From a virus, in the IMG/VR virus record IMGVR_UViG_3300009285_005282, positions 1 through 64,000 of that record: a DNA stretch of 64,000 nt; one strand, written 5' to 3'. A program made the position numbers and the translations under genes. Shown in pieces: positions 14,462 through 20,635 of this stretch; positions within the stretch are counted from its first letter, which is position 1; the number at the start of each line of letters is the position of its first letter. A model generated the notes under the pieces. It was not told the DNA's origin. It saw nothing but the letters and a program-made list of their open reading frames with translations, and searched no databases.

Positions 14462-14785
14462 CTACCGCAGACGACAGAGCAGGCCGACCTCCCACTCGTC
14501 GTCCCGGATGGCGAGCTCTCCCTTGAGGTGGGGGTCGTCCACTCGGAAGCGGAGCCGGACGACAGCTGCTTCGTCACCTGGCTTCATGGGGGAGGGGTCC
14601 CTGGAGATGGGGCAGTGTACCCCCGTCATCTCCAGGATCTTTAGTTGGTTGCCGGTGTACCCGACGCACGAGCGGAAGCGGTCGGCGTGCAGCCACGCGC
14701 TGAGCTCCCCCCACGTCAGCCGGTCGTAGGTGTACGTGCCGAACCCTCCGGCCGGGATCACGGCGCTGTTGACGACCCATCTCAT
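14462..14785 (-). CDS. DUF1874 / STIV B116-like protein (viral ring-nuclease family)
   Basis: A 107-residue protein with the family layout: start strand MRWVVNSAVI, then WGELSAWLHADRFRSCVGY, the helix GNQLKILEMTGVHCPISRD, and KPGDEAAVVRLRFRV before the end strand WEVGLLCRL. DUF1874 includes the AcrIII-1 viral ring nucleases that degrade cyclic tetra-adenylate and so switch off type III CRISPR defence. In active members the motif is S-x-I-G-H with a catalytic His; here Tyr43 takes that place (CVGY). Activity is therefore uncertain: it could bind without cutting, or do something else. ATG has GGAGGAAACC; TATAAG lies 19 bases upstream. Confidence 0.68.
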   Translation of the reverse strand: MRWVVNSAVIPAGGFGTYTYDRLTWGELSAWLHADRFRSCVGYTGNQLKILEMTGVHCPISRDPSPMKPGDEAAVVRLRFRVDDPHLKGELAIRDDEWEVGLLCRLR

Positions 14786-14803
14786 GGTTTCCTCCGTGCT
14801 TTT

Positions 14804-14809
14804 CTTATA
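14804..14809 (-). promoter_or_regulatory. TATAAG box nested in the stop codon of the AAA+ gene
   Basis: Minus-strand CCGTTATAAGAAAAG. The TAA inside the box is the stop codon of the AAA+ gene (14805-14807). The DUF1874 ATG is 19 bases downstream with GGAGG between. Confidence 0.6.
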
Positions 14810-15980
14810 ACGGCGGCGCGGCGCGCCATACCCGCTGTAGCTCGTCGGCGTAACTGGCAACTCCGCATGTGGACAGCCGGTACGCTAGCTCTTTCAGGTA
14901 GGCCCCGGTCAGCCCGTCTGTGCCCCCAAGCAGCTCTTGGTGAGTGCGCTCGTCCACGTGGACGTCGAATTTTGCGTAGTAGTAGCGCAGGATAGCGGAG
15001 CGGGTCGTTTCGTCGGGAGCGTGGAGCTGCACCACTTCGTCAACCCGTCCGGGGCGCATTCCTTCGATGTAGTAGCATCCAGGCTTCTCAGGTACTGCTG
15101 GGGTCATGTACGTGAGGATGATCGTACGTCCTGGAGCGTGTAGGAGCTCAAGAATGTCCAAGAGCTGCGCGCCCACGCCACGGTGTAGTTGTTGCACGTC
15201 ATCCAACAGCAAGATCGTTGGGTCGGCGAGGTTGACCAGTGCTGTGAGGTACTCGGTTGAGCACTGCTGCAACACCCGGCCTGAGATCCGTAGGATGTGC
15301 GCGGACGGCGCTAGATGCTGTGCTACCGCCTGCGCCAGAAGGGTCTTGCCGACGCCGGACGGCCCACGAATCAGTAGGGTGCGCCCGCTGGTGCTGCGAA
15401 GCCGTCTTGCCAACTCTGCGGCGTCATCGTTTGGTCCAGACACGTAGCACTCCGGTGGTGCTAGCGGGCCTATAGAAAGTTTCGTGTGGTCAGTCGGTGC
15501 CCCCGATTGGTCGTTTCCTTCCAACAAGTTCACCCTGAGCCACCTCCAGAATAGGGGCCGTGTGGCTTTTGGTAGCCGCGCAATATCCTGCGGTCGTGTG
15601 CAGAGCACGGCGTTGCGAGCGTACTGTACTACGCCGATTTCACATTGTGGAAGCCGATACACCAGTACCTTGGTGGAGTTGTCGTCGGTAGTCAGTGTGG
15701 TGTGCGGCACCGTTGAGTTGTTGAGCAGAGTGATTATCATGTCGCCCTCCACGCAGAAGTAGCGAAGCATGCCACATCGGGCTATCAGCGTGTCGGGGTC
15801 GTTAGTGGCGAGGGCCAGTTCACATACGCTGCCGGCGACCGCCCCCGCGGCCAGCACCTTGGTGATGACCCCTCCACCGCGGGCCGTTCGCAGCGTGTTC
15901 AGCACCTCCCGCGCGGTCGACAGCCCTCGGCGCCATAGCGGCAGGTACGCCTCCTTTAGCATGTATGCAGGGAGGTTCAT
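14805..15980 (-). CDS. AAA+ ATPase (391 aa)
   Basis: A 391-residue protein. The C-terminal half is an AAA+ module: Walker A GPSGVGKT at about residues 206-213, Walker B ILLLDDVQ near 255, a sensor-1-like strand (TIILTYMTP), and the conserved GMRPGRVDEVV, with a lid (LKELAYRLS). The N-terminal about 190 residues are not recognised and include a hydrophobic stretch (VLAAGAVAGSVCELALA); a membrane or partner-binding role is possible. The ATG at 15980 overlaps the TGA of the DHH gene (ATGA), so the two are translated together. It could be a remodeller working with the neighbouring phosphoesterase. Confidence 0.8.
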   Translation of the reverse strand: MNLPAYMLKEAYLPLWRRGLSTAREVLNTLRTARGGGVITKVLAAGAVAGSVCELALATNDPDTLIARCGMLRYFCVEGDMIITLLNNSTVPHTTLTTDDNSTKVLVYRLPQCEIGVVQYARNAVLCTRPQDIARLPKATRPLFWRWLRVNLLEGNDQSGAPTDHTKLSIGPLAPPECYVSGPNDDAAELARRLRSTSGRTLLIRGPSGVGKTLLAQAVAQHLAPSAHILRISGRVLQQCSTEYLTALVNLADPTILLLDDVQQLHRGVGAQLLDILELLHAPGRTIILTYMTPAVPEKPGCYYIEGMRPGRVDEVVQLHAPDETTRSAILRYYYAKFDVHVDERTHQELLGGTDGLTGAYLKELAYRLSTCGVASYADELQRVWRAAPPL

Positions 15981-16831
15981 AGGTCGAATGGCAGAGCATT
16001 GCACTGGAACCCCGCAGCTCCAGCGTGCCCGCCGCCTCTGTGGGCTTTTGCGATCGCCGCGCAGTCGAAGCCGCGGTCGCTGTAGAGCGACACCTCCCAC
16101 TTCCGAACGTCGCCTCTCCAGAGGAATGGGACCATGGCGACGCAGTCTGGGTGTGCGGCCCAGATCTCGTCGAAGCGTTCACTACCCTTGTAGGTGTTGA
16201 GCGCCAGCACTTGGTGTCCGTCCAGCGTCGTCTCGAAGGCGAAGGGGGTCAGTTCGGCGTACTGCTGACGTGCAAACCGCAAGACAACGTTTCCGTGTTC
16301 GATGAGCGTTTGCAGTACCACTGGGGATTCGCAGCTCCACAGGAGCTGTTGCCAGCACTCGTGGGCGACCCCAGGGTTCAGGGCGCGCATGCCGTACTGG
16401 AACTCCTTGATGCGCTCACTGTGGATGTCGTTCACCCACGCTCGGGTGTCCCACCGACCGAGCCATTGGACGGCGAGAGGTTGTTGGGCCGTTAGGTTGA
16501 AGTAGTCCCAACACAGCTCGCAGGCTGCTTGCCCGACCTTGCGCACTCCAGCTATGGTGCTCCCCGCCCACCTCTCCATGGCGGTCTTGTGGTGGTCGAT
16601 CCAGACTAGGTTCGGGACGGTGTCGATCAATCGTTGCATGTCCTGATCGGGAAAGGAGAGGTCTACCAGAAAGACCTTGTTCGCGGCGCCGATTCGATCC
16701 CACGGGATGGGGTCGCCGTGGGTCCACCCGAGAAGTTCCGTGTGAGGTTCGTAGCGCAGTTCGTAGTGCAGCACGATGGCAGCGCTACACACCCCGTCCA
16801 GGTCCGCTCGATGATAGATGCACAGGTTCAA
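15977..16831 (-). CDS. DHH/DHHA1 phosphoesterase (NrnA-like)
   Basis: A 284-residue protein with the DHH motifs: HRADLDGVCSA (His7, Asp10, Asp12), LVDLSFPD (Asp57), WIDHHKT (Asp79-His-His), GRWDTRAW, and the DHHA1 substrate loop GGGHAGAAGF near residues 266-275. Relatives are metal-dependent nanoRNases or cyclic-dinucleotide phosphodiesterases; which substrate applies cannot be read from sequence. The TTG start at 16831 is chosen because AAAGGAGG sits five bases before it and the DHH fold begins there; the longer ORF runs into the promoter. TATAAG is 53 bases upstream. Confidence 0.85.
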   Translation of the reverse strand: MNLCIYHRADLDGVCSAAIVLHYELRYEPHTELLGWTHGDPIPWDRIGAANKVFLVDLSFPDQDMQRLIDTVPNLVWIDHHKTAMERWAGSTIAGVRKVGQAACELCWDYFNLTAQQPLAVQWLGRWDTRAWVNDIHSERIKEFQYGMRALNPGVAHECWQQLLWSCESPVVLQTLIEHGNVVLRFARQQYAELTPFAFETTLDGHQVLALNTYKGSERFDEIWAAHPDCVAMVPFLWRGDVRKWEVSLYSDRGFDCAAIAKAHRGGGHAGAAGFQCNALPFDL

Positions 16832-16883
16832 CGCGTCCTCCTTTGTTAGGTGCTTACCGCACCTTTTAGTAAACGACTGGTCA

Positions 16884-16889
16884 CTTATA
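16884..16889 (-). promoter_or_regulatory. TATAAG promoter-like box for the DHH-AAA+ operon
   Basis: Minus-strand ATGGTATAAGTGACC, 53 bases before the TTG start at 16831 and directly after the terminator at 16913-16936. Confidence 0.6.
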
Positions 16890-16912
16890 CCATAGCGGCG
16901 TGATACCTGGCT

Positions 16913-16936
16913 AAAAGGAAGGTAGCTGTAGCTACC
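16913..16936 (-). terminator. Hairpin terminator after the MYG1-like gene
   Basis: GGTAGC-TGTA-GCTACC, a 6-bp perfect stem, followed on the minus strand by TTCCTTTTAGCC. It separates the MYG1-like gene from the DHH-AAA+ operon. Confidence 0.65.
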
Positions 16937-17173
16937 GACCCTCGACCTACTCCAACCGGTCTTTTTTGGAGTGCGCCCTGGCCTTGTGATTTGTGCTTTG
17001 GCGATCCGGCTCCAACCGGTCCACCTAGCACTCCTCATTCAGCGGGGCGTTGCCCTGCCGCTACCCGGGCGTGGGGTAGCGTGTCCCTCTACAGGGGACG
17101 TCGAACAGGGACTTTCTCTGTGGGGGCACAGCCTACGCTGTCGCGCCTCCCCCACTACGCCGGGGCCTCCTGG
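16937..17173. other. Non-coding spacer with hairpins and a 12-bp direct repeat
   Basis: No convincing gene. It contains CTCCAACCGGTC twice (16950-16961 and 17010-17021), exactly 60 bases apart, the first copy being part of CTCCAA...TTGGAG. It also has perfect hairpins GCTACCC/GGGTAGC (17060-17080) and GTCCC/GGGAC (17083-17099). These follow the stop of the MYG1-like gene in minus-strand direction and may aid termination. A weak minus-strand ORF here is Arg/Pro-rich and not believed. Confidence 0.6.
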
Positions 17174-18031
17174 TTACCGAGGCCCGACGACCGCCCTCTG
17201 GACAAGCTGGAGCGCCTGCTCCAGCCCTACCTTCTCGCGGCTGGCGGTCTTGACAATGAAGCCGCCCGGGTGGGCAAAACTTACATCGTCTCGACCAGCC
17301 AGCCTGGAGAAGTCCAGGCGGCTGTCGTCGTCGTAGCGGTAGAGGGTCCAGCCCGGCCCTCGGTTGTCGTAGACAATCGAGAAGGCCGTGCCGGGAGCGA
17401 ACCTCTCCCGCCACGTCTCGGTCCCGGTGACGTCCTCGCTACGCAGAACGTAGCCAGGGACACCACCGGCCTCAACCATCAGGCACTCGTTGCAGAGGGC
17501 CTTCACCCGCTGCAGCTGCCCGATAGCCGAGTCCAGGAGGGACACCCCCAGGGAGGCCAGCAGCTGGCCCAGGACTTCATCGCCCTGGGCCTCCGTCTGC
17601 TGGCCAAACCCGTCGACCAGGACCTCCTGCACCGGCGACAGGAGCTGGAATACCACCTCGGGGGTGGTTCCCAGCTCTTTCGCCAGGGCGAAAGGCCCCT
17701 TGGAGTCGATAACCTTCAGCGTACGGAACCATTTCTGGTCCGTGAACGCCTCCAGTACCGACTCCCCCCGCCAGCTCATCCCTTCGACGAGAAGGCTCAG
17801 CGCACACGCTGGCTCCGCGTCTCGGGGAAGCTGGTGGTGGTCGAAGTTCGAGCGGGCGGGCTCATGCCTGCCACCCACGTCGAACACGACCACCCGGGGG
17901 TCGTCGAGCTCTTCCCGGGAGGGTTCCCGACGGAGGACGACGTCCACCTGCGCCTGTGCGAAAAGCACCGCGGCACAGAGGAAGTCGTCCAGGTGCGCGT
18001 CACCCGCGTGGGTGACGCCGATCCGCCTCAT
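17174..18031 (-). CDS. MYG1-like DHH-superfamily hydrolase (285 aa)
   Basis: A 285-residue protein of the MYG1 / UPF0160 type. It has VTHAGDAHLDDFLCAAVLF (His8, His13, Asp15-16), RVVVFDVGGRHEPARSNF, then FDHHQ at about residues 63-67. These are the family's metal and phosphoester motifs. Family members are DHH-superfamily 3'-5' RNA exonucleases or hydrolases. ATG 18031 has GGAGG at normal spacing. A 67-base structured leader lies between the TATAAG box and the start. It is the second DHH-type enzyme within 2 kb, in a separate transcription unit. Confidence 0.75.
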   Translation of the reverse strand: MRRIGVTHAGDAHLDDFLCAAVLFAQAQVDVVLRREPSREELDDPRVVVFDVGGRHEPARSNFDHHQLPRDAEPACALSLLVEGMSWRGESVLEAFTDQKWFRTLKVIDSKGPFALAKELGTTPEVVFQLLSPVQEVLVDGFGQQTEAQGDEVLGQLLASLGVSLLDSAIGQLQRVKALCNECLMVEAGGVPGYVLRSEDVTGTETWRERFAPGTAFSIVYDNRGPGWTLYRYDDDSRLDFSRLAGRDDVSFAHPGGFIVKTASREKVGLEQALQLVQRAVVGPR

Positions 18032-18050
18032 GGAACCTCCACTTAGACGA

Positions 18051-18117
18051 GGAGACCGCCGCGTCTCCCCACGTCTGCACCAATGCAGAGTCGGGAGTGG
18101 AGGTCGCAACGGTCTCC
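18051..18117 (-). promoter_or_regulatory. Long structured 5' leader of the MYG1-like gene
   Basis: In minus-strand RNA the ends GGAGACCG and CGGTCTCC pair perfectly (8 bp). Inside, CTCCC pairs with GGGAG, and the core TCTGCA-TTGG-TGCAGA is a perfect 6-bp hairpin, so the whole is an imperfect rod. It lies after the TATAAG box and 20 bases before the ATG. It could be an attenuator, a protein-binding leader or a stabiliser; no known riboswitch is recognised. Confidence 0.6.
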
Positions 18118-18129
18118 TTAGTCTTTATT

Positions 18130-18135
18130 CTTATA
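18130..18135 (-). promoter_or_regulatory. TATAAG box nested in the stop codon of the pentapeptide gene
   Basis: Minus-strand GTGGTATAAGAATAAAG. Its TAA (18131-18133) is the stop of the upstream pentapeptide gene, the same nesting as at 14804 and 60657. It lies 99 bases before the ATG of the MYG1-like gene. Confidence 0.6.
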
Positions 18136-18826
18136 CCACATACAGCCACTTCGCTCGCGCCTTCCGTCTTGCAACGACCATCTCATCGCGGTAGCACCAA
18201 CACCGCACGAGCTCGGTGTAGGAGTATGGCCTTTCCAGCCAGCGCCTGCTCGCGAGGTAAATCCCCGGGTGGCACGCGGTTGTGGTATCCACCGAAAACA
18301 CAGGGGCATTGTACCATCCCCACACGTACTCGTGCCCTTTGATGTACTGACTTTTGGCCGTTCTCCACCCCCTCACTACCTCACGTCCACCTTCTACATC
18401 CAGCTCCAACCCCAGCGTTGTGATCTCTTCGTCGGAGCAGTACGGTATTCTGGCTTTGGGGTCGAGTACGGTACAAGTGAGATTGGCGTGATGGAGAACA
18501 GTGCCACAGAGATCCGCGTTGTAGAGATCGGCGTAGCGAAGATCGGCGTAGCGAAGATCAGCGTAGCGAAGATCGGCGTAGCGAAGATCAGCGTAGCGAA
18601 GATCCACATAGCGGAGATCGGCGTAGCGGAGATCCGCATAGCAGAGATTGGCGTTATGGAGGTCGGCGTGGTGGAGACGGGCGTGGTGGAGATCGACGTG
18701 GCGGAGATTGGCGTGGTGGAGATCGGCGGTGGAAAGATCGACGTAGCGGAGATTACTGTTACTGAGGTTGGCGTGGTGGAAATCACGTTTTCCTGCCTGA
18801 TACCTGGGAAGTAGCATATCTATCAC
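18131..18826 (-). CDS. Pentapeptide-repeat protein, paralogue of 1345-1974
   Basis: A 231-residue protein. Residues about 15-130 are pentapeptide repeats, including seven almost identical ADLRY units encoded by 15-bp tandem repeats (about 18530-18640), so this copy is expanded relative to its paralogue. The C-terminal about 100 residues (VRGWRTAKSQYIKGHEYVWG, YNAPVFSVDT, CHPGIYLASRRWLE, LVRCWCYRDEMVV) match the protein at 1345-1974. GTG 18826 follows AAAGGAGG at six bases. Pentapeptide folds can mimic DNA and inhibit gyrase; whether this one does is not known. Confidence 0.85.
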   Translation of the reverse strand: MIDMLLPRYQAGKRDFHHANLSNSNLRYVDLSTADLHHANLRHVDLHHARLHHADLHNANLCYADLRYADLRYVDLRYADLRYADLRYADLRYADLRYADLYNADLCGTVLHHANLTCTVLDPKARIPYCSDEEITTLGLELDVEGGREVVRGWRTAKSQYIKGHEYVWGWYNAPVFSVDTTTACHPGIYLASRRWLERPYSYTELVRCWCYRDEMVVARRKARAKWLYVV

Positions 18827-18828
18827 GT

Positions 18829-18870
18829 AAACCTCCTTTGGTTGGTTATGGACTTATACCAGATATTGAG
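18829..18870 (-). promoter_or_regulatory. Promoter-RBS cassette, copy 1 (TATAAG box at 18853-18858)
   Basis: 42 bases containing ATATCTGGTATAAG and CCATAACCAACCAAAGGAGG. The same 42 bases, with two differences, precede the small ORF at 20013-20108 (20111-20152). The GTG start of the pentapeptide gene is just downstream. Confidence 0.75.
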
Positions 18871-18884
18871 CACGTCGTACCCAA

Positions 18885-18914
18885 CTAAGGAATTGCCGCA
18901 GGAGTTGCGGCTAG
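18885..18914 (-). terminator. Repeat-family hairpin containing a stop codon
   Basis: The same 30-bp element as at 10259-10288 (CTAAGGAATTGCCGC...GCGGCTAG). The TAG stop of the 63-residue gene at 18911 is part of the element, so the hairpin follows translation directly. The minus-strand tail is AATTCCTTAGTTGGGTA. Confidence 0.7.
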
Positions 18915-19102
18915 GTGGGCGGGGTAGCGGGTTCGTCGTCGCGGGCATCCAGGCCGGCACGGATACCGGCCCGGAGCGCCTCTTGGCGGGTTTCCTCCAG
19001 CGTTCTTTCCGCGAGAGTTAACAGCGTCCAGGAGACCCGGGTCACGGCGACCGCCGTGGCCCAGCTCCCCATCAACCCGCCTACCAGGATCAACGTTAGC
19101 AT
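18911..19102 (-). CDS. Small single-TM protein (63 aa)
   Basis: A 63-residue protein opening MLTLILVGGLMGSWATAVAV, a hydrophobic segment that could be a membrane anchor, followed by a charged helix (TLEETRQEALRAGIRAGLD) and an acidic end. ATG 19102 has GGAGG four to five bases ahead. A GATAAG box (19119-19124) lies 17 bases upstream. Function unknown. Confidence 0.65.
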   Translation of the reverse strand: MLTLILVGGLMGSWATAVAVTRVSWTLLTLAERTLEETRQEALRAGIRAGLDARDDEPATPPT

Positions 19103-19151
19103 TGGAACCTCCAAGAGTCTTATCCCCTTATGGAGGTCCCTTCTTGCACTA

Positions 19152-19610
19152 TTAGGGGGCGGGACTCGGTGGCGTTCCCTCAGGCCCCCATCCCCAGCTC
19201 TTTTGGACTACGGCCGCGACGGTTTTCGCAAGCTCGTGGTCCGCAATGGACGGGTGTCCCGTCCACCAACCGCGCGTGTCCCGCACAGTGATTTGCCACG
19301 GCCCCTCCCCGTGGAGCCAGACCCCTAAGGGCAGCGTGGCGGTCTCGTTCAGGACCGTCGGGTCGACGACTGGGCTGAACTTGAGAAGCAGTGCCGTGCT
19401 GAGGTCAGTGATGACCGACTCCTGCGGTTCGAGCATTGCCGTGAACACTTCCATTTGGTGCTGCAGGGTCGACAGCACGGTGTACCAAAACGCCGCCTCC
19501 TTCGCGTGCGCGTGTGCAAGTGCGTCTCCCAGACGTGCGTGTAGCGTCTGGGAGACAACCACCCAGTCATCTTGCAAGGTTTTTTGCAGCTCAGTACCTC
19601 TTTCGTCCAT
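19152..19610 (-). CDS. Unknown helical protein (152 aa)
   Basis: A 152-residue protein. The first about 85 residues are helical (ELQKTLQDDWVVVSQTLHAR, AFWYTVLSTLQHQMEVFTAM), and the rest has strands (GVWLHGEGPWQITVRDTRGW) and a final helix (ADHELAKTVAAVVQKSW). Its ATG overlaps the TAA of the gene before it (TAATG), so the two are coupled. The long upstream extension of this frame is a shadow of that gene. Not recognised. Confidence 0.7.
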   Translation of the reverse strand: MDERGTELQKTLQDDWVVVSQTLHARLGDALAHAHAKEAAFWYTVLSTLQHQMEVFTAMLEPQESVITDLSTALLLKFSPVVDPTVLNETATLPLGVWLHGEGPWQITVRDTRGWWTGHPSIADHELAKTVAAVVQKSWGWGPEGTPPSPAP

Positions 19611-20032
19611 TACCGCACCCATACCGGCGAGTTGCCGGGAAAGTCGAGGCGAGTGTCCACCACCACCACCACCTCGTAGTTCCACCAACAGCCTTCCTCT
19701 TCCAGCCGGAGAACCTCCCGCTTCGCCGCCTCCCCGACGAACAGCCGGTCGGCGGACAGCATGAGGTAGTCCCGCGTTCCCTCGTTTACCCCATCGGAGA
19801 TCTTGACGTCCATCCCTTGCGCGAGCAGGTAGCAGGGGTAGACGAGCATGTTGAGCACGGTCAGCCACCCCTTCTTGGGGGCACCGTGCAGGGCGGTGTG
19901 CTGCAACCCCCATCCTTGCCACTTCCATGCGTGGAGCACGCATTGTAGCACCAGCTCCCACGTGCGGGAGAAGTCGTTGTCCCCGAAGTTTACGAGGAGC
20001 ACCAGCTCGGTCTCAGCTTTCGGTTCGGTCAT
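19610..20032 (-). CDS. Unknown protein (140 aa)
   Basis: A 140-residue protein starting MTEPKAETELVLLVNFGDND, with WELVLQCVLHAWKWQGWGLQ, a hydrophobic LTVLNMLVYPCYLLAQGM segment, DYLMLSADRLFVGEAAKREV and a C-terminal strand pair. The start overlaps the end of the 31-codon ORF upstream, and the ribosome site is weak, so translation is probably coupled to that ORF. Function not recognised. Confidence 0.65.
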   Translation of the reverse strand: MTEPKAETELVLLVNFGDNDFSRTWELVLQCVLHAWKWQGWGLQHTALHGAPKKGWLTVLNMLVYPCYLLAQGMDVKISDGVNEGTRDYLMLSADRLFVGEAAKREVLRLEEEGCWWNYEVVVVVDTRLDFPGNSPVWVR

Positions 20033-20108
20033 TGGACCCTGCCTTCTCCTCCTCAAGTACCTTCATAAGTGACTCGTCGGTCCCGGGAATGTGCAACAGG
20101 TGTTTCAA
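20013..20108 (-). CDS. 31-codon leader ORF with strong ribosome site
   Basis: TTG start with AAAGGAGG five bases before it, immediately after the duplicated promoter-RBS cassette. It encodes 31 residues (MKHLLHIPGTDESLMKVLEE...) and runs across the ATG of the 140-residue gene, ending inside it. It is either a small gene or a coupling leader for the next gene, which lacks its own good ribosome site. Confidence 0.5.
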   Translation of the reverse strand: MKHLLHIPGTDESLMKVLEEEKAGSNDRTES

Positions 20109-20110
20109 TG

Positions 20111-20152
20111 AAACCTCCTTTGGTTGGTTATGGCCTTATACCAGATATCGAG
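20111..20152 (-). promoter_or_regulatory. Promoter-RBS cassette, copy 2 (TATAAG box at 20135-20140)
   Basis: Nearly identical (40 of 42 bases) to 18829-18870. It drives the minus-strand group 20108-19152. Confidence 0.75.
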
Positions 20153-20166
20153 TGTGTCATACCCGG

Positions 20167-20199
20167 CTAAGGAATTGCCGCGAGAAAGAGCGCGGCTAG
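20167..20199 (-). terminator. Repeat-family hairpin, variant loop
   Basis: CTAAGGAATTGCCGCG-agaaagag-CGCGGCTAG. The minus-strand form is GCCGCG/CGCGGC followed by AATTCCTTAGCCGGGTATG. It lies after the stop of the 87-residue gene at 20225. Confidence 0.65.
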
Positions 20200-20224
20200 G
20201 TGGGTGGAGCGGCGGGTCTCGACA

Positions 20225-20488
20225 TTACTTGGCGCCGGGCTTGGGGACCAGGGCGCTGCTCGTTTCGGCACGCGCCGTTTCCAGCCCCAGCGCGGCCTCA
20301 GCCCGTCGGGCATCGGCACGCGCCGTTTCCAGGGCCACCGCCGCCGCTAGCGCGGCGGCCATGAGCGCGCCCAGCTGCTGCAGCGTCTGGAGCGCTGCCA
20401 GCCCCACTTCCCGGTCGGCTTCGACCCGCCGGAGACAGACGGCCTCCGACAGCTGGACACCCCAGTGCTTTTCCGCCTCTTCTGACAT
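20225..20488 (-). CDS. Ala/Glu-rich helical protein (87 aa)
   Basis: An 87-residue protein, nearly all helix (VGLAALQTLQQLGALMAAAL, then two related segments ALETARADARRAEAALG and LETARAETS). The repeated DNA behind the two ETARA segments suggests an internal duplication. ATG 20488 has AAAGGAG at usual spacing and TATAAG 22 bases upstream. It looks like a coiled coil; no function recognised. Confidence 0.65.
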   Translation of the reverse strand: MSEEAEKHWGVQLSEAVCLRRVEADREVGLAALQTLQQLGALMAAALAAAVALETARADARRAEAALGLETARAETSSALVPKPGAK

Positions 20489-20509
20489 GGTAGAACTCCT
20501 TTCATTACC

Positions 20510-20515
20510 CTTATA
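20510..20515 (-). promoter_or_regulatory. TATAAG promoter-like box
   Basis: Minus-strand CAGATATAAGGGTAATG, 22 bases before the ATG at 20488, facing away from the plus-strand virion gene at 20636. Confidence 0.6.
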
Positions 20516-20541
20516 TCTGAACCGCCTGAGCTATTTGCAGT

Positions 20542-20569
20542 TTGTGATCCTCCGTTTGCGCCGTATAGG
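20542..20569 (+). promoter_or_regulatory. Possible plus-strand promoter before the tape-measure-like gene
   Basis: TTGTGA, 16 bases, TATAGG gives a sigma-70-like spacing 67 bases before the ATG at 20636. The match to consensus is only partial. It would fire divergently from the TATAAG box at 20510. Confidence 0.3.
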
Positions 20570-20635
20570 CTGGAATCGTGATATTCTCGTTGTCGGAGGT
20601 GCCCCCTGCCTATCCCCAGTCATCAGATCACGGCT

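Noticed and set aside
17022-17170. Minus-strand Arg/Pro-rich ORF in the spacer after the MYG1-like gene
   Set aside because: Composition and hairpins suggest a terminator region; the ribosome site is too far from the start.
18530-18640. Regular 15-bp tandem repeats resembling a small repeat array or CRISPR-like pattern
   Set aside because: They are in-frame codons of pentapeptide units (ADLRY) in the gene at 18131-18826; there are no spacers and no cas genes.
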